From contig CP075495.1 in NCBI GenBank assembly GCA_021613535.1, positions 868,001 through 932,000 of the forward strand: a stretch of 64,000 nucleotides of DNA. The letters run 5' to 3'. Position 1 is the stretch's first letter. Every line of letters begins with the position of its first letter. Made by a program: the position numbers and the translations under genes. The stretch comes from Adineta vaga. Its lineage: Eukaryota > Rotifera. Below, in pieces: positions 58,540 through 64,000 of the stretch. The notes under the pieces are model-generated. The model saw nothing but the letters and a program-made list of their open reading frames with translations. It was not told the DNA's origin and made no database searches.

Positions 58540-61349
58540 ACTCAAAATATTCTATAACCAATTTCAATACAACATTTTTTTAACGTCTCAAATTTATTCC
58601 ATTCCATTAATATGTTCAAAATTATTTTGTTAGATTATTTCTCTAGGAGAAAAACAAACATCAACATAATTCTAGAAAATTAATATTTATACTATTGGTT
58701 TATCTATTGAACAATTATAGTTGAACTCTATCCTTCATTTTATTTTTCTTCTTTTCGTTCATTACGAATGATGTCGCTAGTTATCGTTCAAAAAATGATT
58801 CAATTGACAATTCCATTCTTTACCAACTTGTGATCAATCTTTGTTGATTATTATCATTAACATCTATATGAAAAATAACGATTGATAGAATCATTAATTG
58901 AAACTACTTGAATAATAAAATTTGTCAAATAAACATGTGTGTTTTGTCGATAAACATGATTAAATCTATTCTTATATTTTTCCTTTTCAAATAACAGGAA
59001 AAATCTGTTTTCATAATTAAATATAATGCAATGGTTTATGTCAATTTGATTTTGAAAAGAAAAACAAAAGAAAAGATTTTAAAATAATTAAAAATCAACT
59101 TGAGAATATGTTTTCTCTGTTTAGTATCAATAATATATGTTTGTTTTCTATACAATTTGATTAAGGACTTTTAACGGAAGTAAAAGAATACGTGAAATTA
59201 TTTGTAAACTATGTTAAGTATCGTGCAATGTTTGTTGGATAGATCAAAGAAAGAAAAATCTTTTACTTTTGTCTATATAATCTATAATGAACGAGATTCC
59301 TAGTATTGTTTTTTCAACGAACAAATATAGTATCATTAACAAATTGCGTACGAAAGATGTATAATAAAGAAGAATTGTGTGATGAGAAAAAAATAGAGAA
59401 ATGGAAGCGAAGAAAAATGTTGAGAACAAGTGAATAGATACGATATCGAATGATGTTAGTTTCTTTTCTCTCTTTCTCTCTGTTTTGTATTCTTATGCGT
59501 TTGTCAATTAACGAGCAAAACATAATACTATCATTGCTTATAAGTAAAATGAGACAAGTAGAATCATTTTGGATCAACACAATAATAGTTTTTAGACATA
59601 TAAAACTTTTCATTTACTTTTTTCATATCGGTAAGAGGCTTTTTATATCAAGTATTGAATTCTTTTCAAAGTAAAAGAAAATGAATCTTGTGTTTATAAT
59701 AATAATAATAATAGTAGAATATAACATGTTCAATGAATAGATTTGTGAAATTGCTGGTTTGCATTTTCTTTACAAAAGAGAAATAATATAATTTATATAT
59801 AGAAAATAACTACATGTCTTTTTTTTTCTTAGATCAGTATAGTTGTTATTTATGTAATGATAATTTTGTTTTTATCATATAGACGAACAAGTAATGAAGC
59901 AAAAAAACAAAATCGAATGTAAAGAAAAAATTCTATAATTGCTCTATGTCATTCGCACTTCTTTCTATCAAGGGACTCTCACTACAACAATATTCTCTTT
60001 TTCCTCTTTCTCTGCCTCTCTTTCTCTTGATTCTTTTTTTCATTATATGTATGGTCTGTCACTGATTTTTTTTCTTTTTTTTTACATAAACCAAAGACCA
60101 TCTAGCTATATATATATATATATATATATAAAGCGATTGTAGAAAAAAACCAATAATTCTGTTCTCTCTCCATTTGTTTTATCATCAACATTATGTCGTA
60201 AGTATTGGAAAGAAAAATATTTTCAATGATCTTTTTTTTTTGTTATAATTTTCATTCTTGAATATAGTTATCATTTAACATCTTTGCTCATGATTCCCCG
60301 ATGACTACTCATCATAATCAATAATCTAAAAGATAACTTTATTGAGTTTACGTTTACATTCATATAAATATTGACGACAGCTGTTATACATTTGATTATC
60401 ATGGTTTGTGAAAAGGAGTCAGCTGTAACAATCTACTAAGATAAGAAATTTGAATATTTATATTAAAGAAAATTTTTCTATCTGATACTTTATTCGTTCG
60501 ACTTTTTTTTATTTATAAAATTACTATCATAGAAATTTAATCTTTTTATATGGAATGAATCTTACAAATTGTTGGTAATGTTAAAGAGCGTTTTTTTTAT
60601 GAGAAAGTAAACGTTGAATTAACATATATGATATAAGCTTTTATTTTTGAATATATAGATAGATTTCCTGTTGGGTTTTATTATTATTTATTTGTAAACG
60701 TATTTATCATTTGGTAAATGTCATATATACATAGTACTGAGTTTTTTGTTATTCATAAATCGAGAAAAAAAAATGTTTGAGAAGATGAGAAATAAATCAT
60801 ATAAATATGTCACTAATGTTGATGATGACTGTTAGTGTAAAGAAAAAAGAATCGTATAGTATACAAAAAAAAGTGAAACTAAATACCGATATATATATAT
60901 TCTTTTTCTCAATGGAACTTCGTCGAGATTTATTGTCTTATGTCACTTACAATCGTTCGCCTCCAAAGTTATTTATTAGTTTATAATTCTTTTTTCGTCA
61001 CGCCTCTATGACAGAATCGTAACGATAAGAGCATCAACAAAAACTATATAGGAAAAAAAAAGAATCGTAATCGTAATTCGAAATTTTCTCTGAGCTTCTA
61101 TATTTTTATTATTTGGGCACATCACTAGCGGATATGACCCGTCATTCTTTTGCGCTCTTTTGCTTCTATATGACCTTGTTGTGTCTTTCTCTTTTTTCAC
61201 ATACACATGCACACATTGTTGCGAAGAAAACATTTCTTTTTTATTAAGTTCTGTCATTACTTGCTATAGTCTCAATTGTCATATCGAATTACATAAATCT
61301 CATTTTAGGCTTTCAATAAAGTTCATCATATCGAAAATTATTACACATT
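58540..61349. other. 2.8-kb non-coding stretch with simple repeats
   Basis: AT-rich. (TA)n runs lie at about 58160-58180 (within the preceding gene's intron), 60106-60130 and 60890-60900. Open frames of 61-99 codons are low complexity and overlap on both strands. It may hold upstream exons or 5' UTR of the RasGAP and PKA genes. No gene called. Confidence 0.5.
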
Positions 61350-62646
61350 ATGATCGACAATACAATATCGTCCGATCATACAGTGCGTGAATGTGAAGTA
61401 TACATATCGAAACATGATATACAAAATATACTACGTGATTCCATTGTCCAATTATGTTTGAAAAAACCTACTAATCCAATTGAATTTCTTGCTAATCATT
61501 TTGACAATCTTTCAAATCAAAAATCCATAATGCATCAACAACAAACATCATCCTCCTCAAATGAACAACATCATCGAACATCACATGGTGAAAATGATGA
61601 AGTTGCTGATATAAATGAATCAATAAGTCATCAAAGTCAATCAATAAATAATACGAATTTGAAAGCACGCGAACGTCGTGGTGCAGTCTCAGCTGAACCT
61701 TATAAAGAAGAAGATGCAACGTCGTATGTTAAAACTGTCATACCAAAAGACTATTCGACAATGCAAGCATTAAGTAAAGCTATACAAACAAATTTATTAT
61801 TTTCCCATTTGGATGATAATGAAAAATCGGATATATTCGATGCGATGCAACCATTTAATTATAAAGCAGATGAAACTATCATTCAACAAGGTGAAGAAGG
61901 TGATTTCTTTTACATTATAGATCAAGGTGAAGTTGAAGTTTATGTTAATAATAAATGTGTTACAGCAATCTCAGACGGTGGAAGTTTTGGTGAATTAGCA
62001 TTGATCTATGGTACACCACGTGCAGCAACTATTAAAGCAAAAACAGATTGTAAATTATGGGCGATTGATCGAAAAGTAAATTGAATGTCGAGTTTGATTA
62101 ATTTTAATAAATTTCGAATTTTGTTTTTTGTAGACTTATCGACGTATTTTGATGGGTTCAACAATTAAAAAACGTAAAATGTATGAGGAATTTTTATCGA
62201 AAGTTAAAATTCTTCAAGAACTTGATCAATGGGAACGTTTAACAGTTGCCGATGCTCTTGAAACTGTACAATTTAATGATGGTGATACAATTGTTGTTCA
62301 AGGTGAAAAAGGAAATGATTTTTTTATCATTGCCGAAGGTAAAAATTCGAGATCTTACTAATTAAATATGAAAGAACACATTTTCTAAATAGGTACAGCT
62401 ATCGTATATCAAAAACCATCGGATGATGAAGCAGCAATTGAAGTTTCAAAATTAGGCCCATCAGATTATTTCGGTGAAATAGCTTTATTATTTGATCGAC
62501 CTCGTGCAGCTACAGTTAAAGCAAAAGGACTTTTGAAATGTGTTAAAATGGATCGTCATCGATTTGAACGTGTTCTTGGTCCCATTTCGGATATACTCAA
62601 ACGAAATGTTGCACAATATAATTCTTTTATTAATTTAGCTGTTTAG
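61350..62646 (+). CDS. PRKAR1: cAMP-dependent protein kinase type I regulatory subunit
   Basis: Three exons (61350-62075, 62134-62338, 62393-62646) in phase give 394 residues; vertebrate RI-alpha is 381. The N-terminal dimerisation/docking domain reads [20 protein letters not shown] (15-34), with the conserved RI cysteines. The pseudosubstrate [10 protein letters not shown] begins at 109, with Ala in the phospho-site, so it is type I (pseudosubstrate) not type II. CNB-A has [18 protein letters not shown] and CNB-B has [18 protein letters not shown], each with the Glu and Arg that hold cAMP. It keeps the PKA catalytic subunit inactive until cAMP binds. The Gln/Ser/His-rich linker (60-103) is longer than in vertebrates. 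Confidence 0.96.
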
Positions 62647-63695
62647 AGATTTCAGAAAACAAAACAATAACAATTCATATAATCATTATATTCCCTCTTT
62701 TTGTCTATCGTTCGTTTGGTTTACTTACATATTGAATATTCAGGATTTTACACGTCCTTTTTATCTTCAAAAACAAATATGTTTGATGTAATATGATAAT
62801 AATTATTTTATTTTTCTTTTCATAGTTGTTGTTGTTCATGTTGTTGTTGCTAATTTTGAATTTTTCCGAAAGAAAGAAATCTTTTATGTGTTGTCATGGA
62901 AAAAGTTTTATCAAACAAGCAATACCCGTCAAATCTTATATAGTACATTTTCAAATTGATTGTACTATTGCATGACTGTTACACTCTTATATATCATGTA
63001 CTGATAGAAACAAATGTTCTCTGACTATTTTCAATTGATTTTATGTCATATGTGCAGACATCATTAATTAATAAAAGAACATGCTCATATCTTATTCCTT
63101 TTCTTCATTAATCTTCGAGCATGATCCTTGGTTAAAATATTGCTTCTATAGCAATTGTTAACGTTAACGGTTGTTACTTCTTGAGAAAAGTCGATAATTT
63201 CATGTCATGTCATCAATGTAAATTACTAAGTAATAACAAATATGGAAATATTGTCTTTTAACGGATGATTGGGTGTTGACAAAACTCATATGTATCAAGA
63301 AAACTGGAATTAATGAGAGACAATTTGCATTTAACTAATAGGACGACAGACATCTGCTTTGGGTTTTTTTTGTAAATTATCTCCGGATTAACATCTCATA
63401 TATTTAGAATATGATTATACTTTCAACTAAACTGTGTTGAACTAGTTTAGGATTATAAATTGAATTTTTGATCATTCGACCGAAAAAACTCGTTTAATGA
63501 ATAGAAACATCGTTGATTTATAAGATCTATCGTAGTGTAAATTGTATACCCAACAGCATCAACATTATTTACGTATTTATCCTATAATAACTTCATGTAA
63601 ATCAAATGGAAATAACAAAAATAGTTTTCATCAACAAATCTATTCAATCGTAAAATACCTTCGGAAAATGAACTAAATCGAAATTGTTTTTAAAA
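62647..63695. other. Intergenic between convergent genes
   Basis: About 1 kb between the PKA regulatory subunit and the partial gene at the right edge. It includes a GTT-type repeat near 62825-62850. No gene seen. Confidence 0.5.
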
Positions 63696-64000
63696 TTAGA
63701 TTTTATGGAAGTTTATACTCTTTTGCGTTGCTATAACTAATATATTTTGAGTAAATAGATTGATGTACCATGATGCTGTACTATAAGGATAAATTGTTTT
63801 AAGTTTTCCATCATTTCGAATATGAAATAAACGTTGATTATCGAAATCGGCAACTAACCATTGATTATCAGGAAGAGAACAACAACGTAATGTATTATGA
63901 CATTCACCATGAATATCTAATTCTAATGACCAAAGATAATCAAATTTTCTAATTGATCGTAATTCGAAACGTTTTCGAAATGATTTCTTATTAAAAATAG
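63696..64000 (-). CDS. 3' part of an unidentified gene (possible beta-propeller)
   Basis: An open minus-strand frame enters from the right edge and ends at TAA 63696-63698, giving about 100 residues. Repeated blade-like segments (SLPDNQWLVADFDNQRLFHI and the following NDGKLKTIYPYS) look like a propeller of the NHL/SMP-30 kind, ending ILVIATQKSINFHKI. The frame is too short to name. Codon choice matches neighbours. Confidence 0.6.
   Translation of the reverse strand, partial: IFNKKSFRKRFELRSIRKFDYLWSLELDIHGECHNTLRCCSLPDNQWLVADFDNQRLFHIRNDGKLKTIYPYSTASWYINLFTQNILVIATQKSINFHKI

Noticed and set aside
59244-60142. Cluster of 61-99 codon frames on both strands
   Set aside because: Low-complexity Phe/Leu/Ser composition from T-rich DNA and mutual overlap; no gene-like features.
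1-64000. tRNA, rRNA or intact retrotransposon genes
   Set aside because: I looked for cloverleaf-like blocks, rRNA-like sequence and reverse transcriptase or integrase motifs and recognised none; a proper scan would be needed to exclude them.

Overview
This window looks like nuclear DNA of a bdelloid rotifer (Adineta or Rotaria type). The DNA is AT-rich. Most genes are split by very short GT-AG introns (about 42-66 nt). Clearly animal genes (PKA regulatory subunit, myosin phosphatase targeting subunit, SynGAP-type RasGAP, CCDC124) alternate with genes typical of bacteria, fungi or plants. There are also ADP-ribosyltransferase/TPR genes of the kind that is expanded in bdelloids. The species call is inference; the gene structures were read directly, and I checked reading phase across most introns.

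Layout. 1-10 kb: an ADP-ribosyltransferase with TPR repeats, a bacterial-type amidohydrolase, a decayed SET-domain gene, a RING-CH membrane ligase and a frameshifted BTB-like gene with a shredded copy beside it. 11-22 kb: a conserved animal block with PPP1R12 (14 exons), CCDC124, a TPR gene that has lost its ADP-ribosyltransferase domain, a prolyl 4-hydroxylase and a C3orf20/FAM194-like gene (9 exons). 22-25 kb: an intronless fungal-like P450 and an FkbM methyltransferase. 26-31 kb: a second ADP-ribosyltransferase with a new Cys/His-rich tail, two small orphan proteins and a metzincin-like protease. 31-35 kb: three tandem SABATH-type carboxyl methyltransferases, the middle one broken by two stops, with mosaic identity between copies. 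36-41 kb: a truncated copy and then a complete copy of a two-membrane-segment Hint-domain gene whose Thr-rich stalk is built from seven tiny exons; an FkbM-like gene lies between them. 41-45 kb: two head-to-head caspase-like genes, one ending in a PARP-like domain and one in an NHL propeller. 45-52 kb: a PAT-type acetyltransferase, a frameshifted flavin monooxygenase, an F-box-like gene and its decayed copy. 55-62 kb: SynGAP-type RasGAP and PKA type I regulatory subunit. The 3' part of another gene runs off the end.

The most unusual items are the Hint gene with its mini-exon stalk and the paired caspase genes. One caspase keeps a D-x-C-R active site; its NHL-fused partner has Ser in the nucleophile position. 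The accessory middle section (about 22-52 kb) shows repeated small-scale duplication, gene conversion and decay. No CRISPR array, rRNA or tRNA was recognised.
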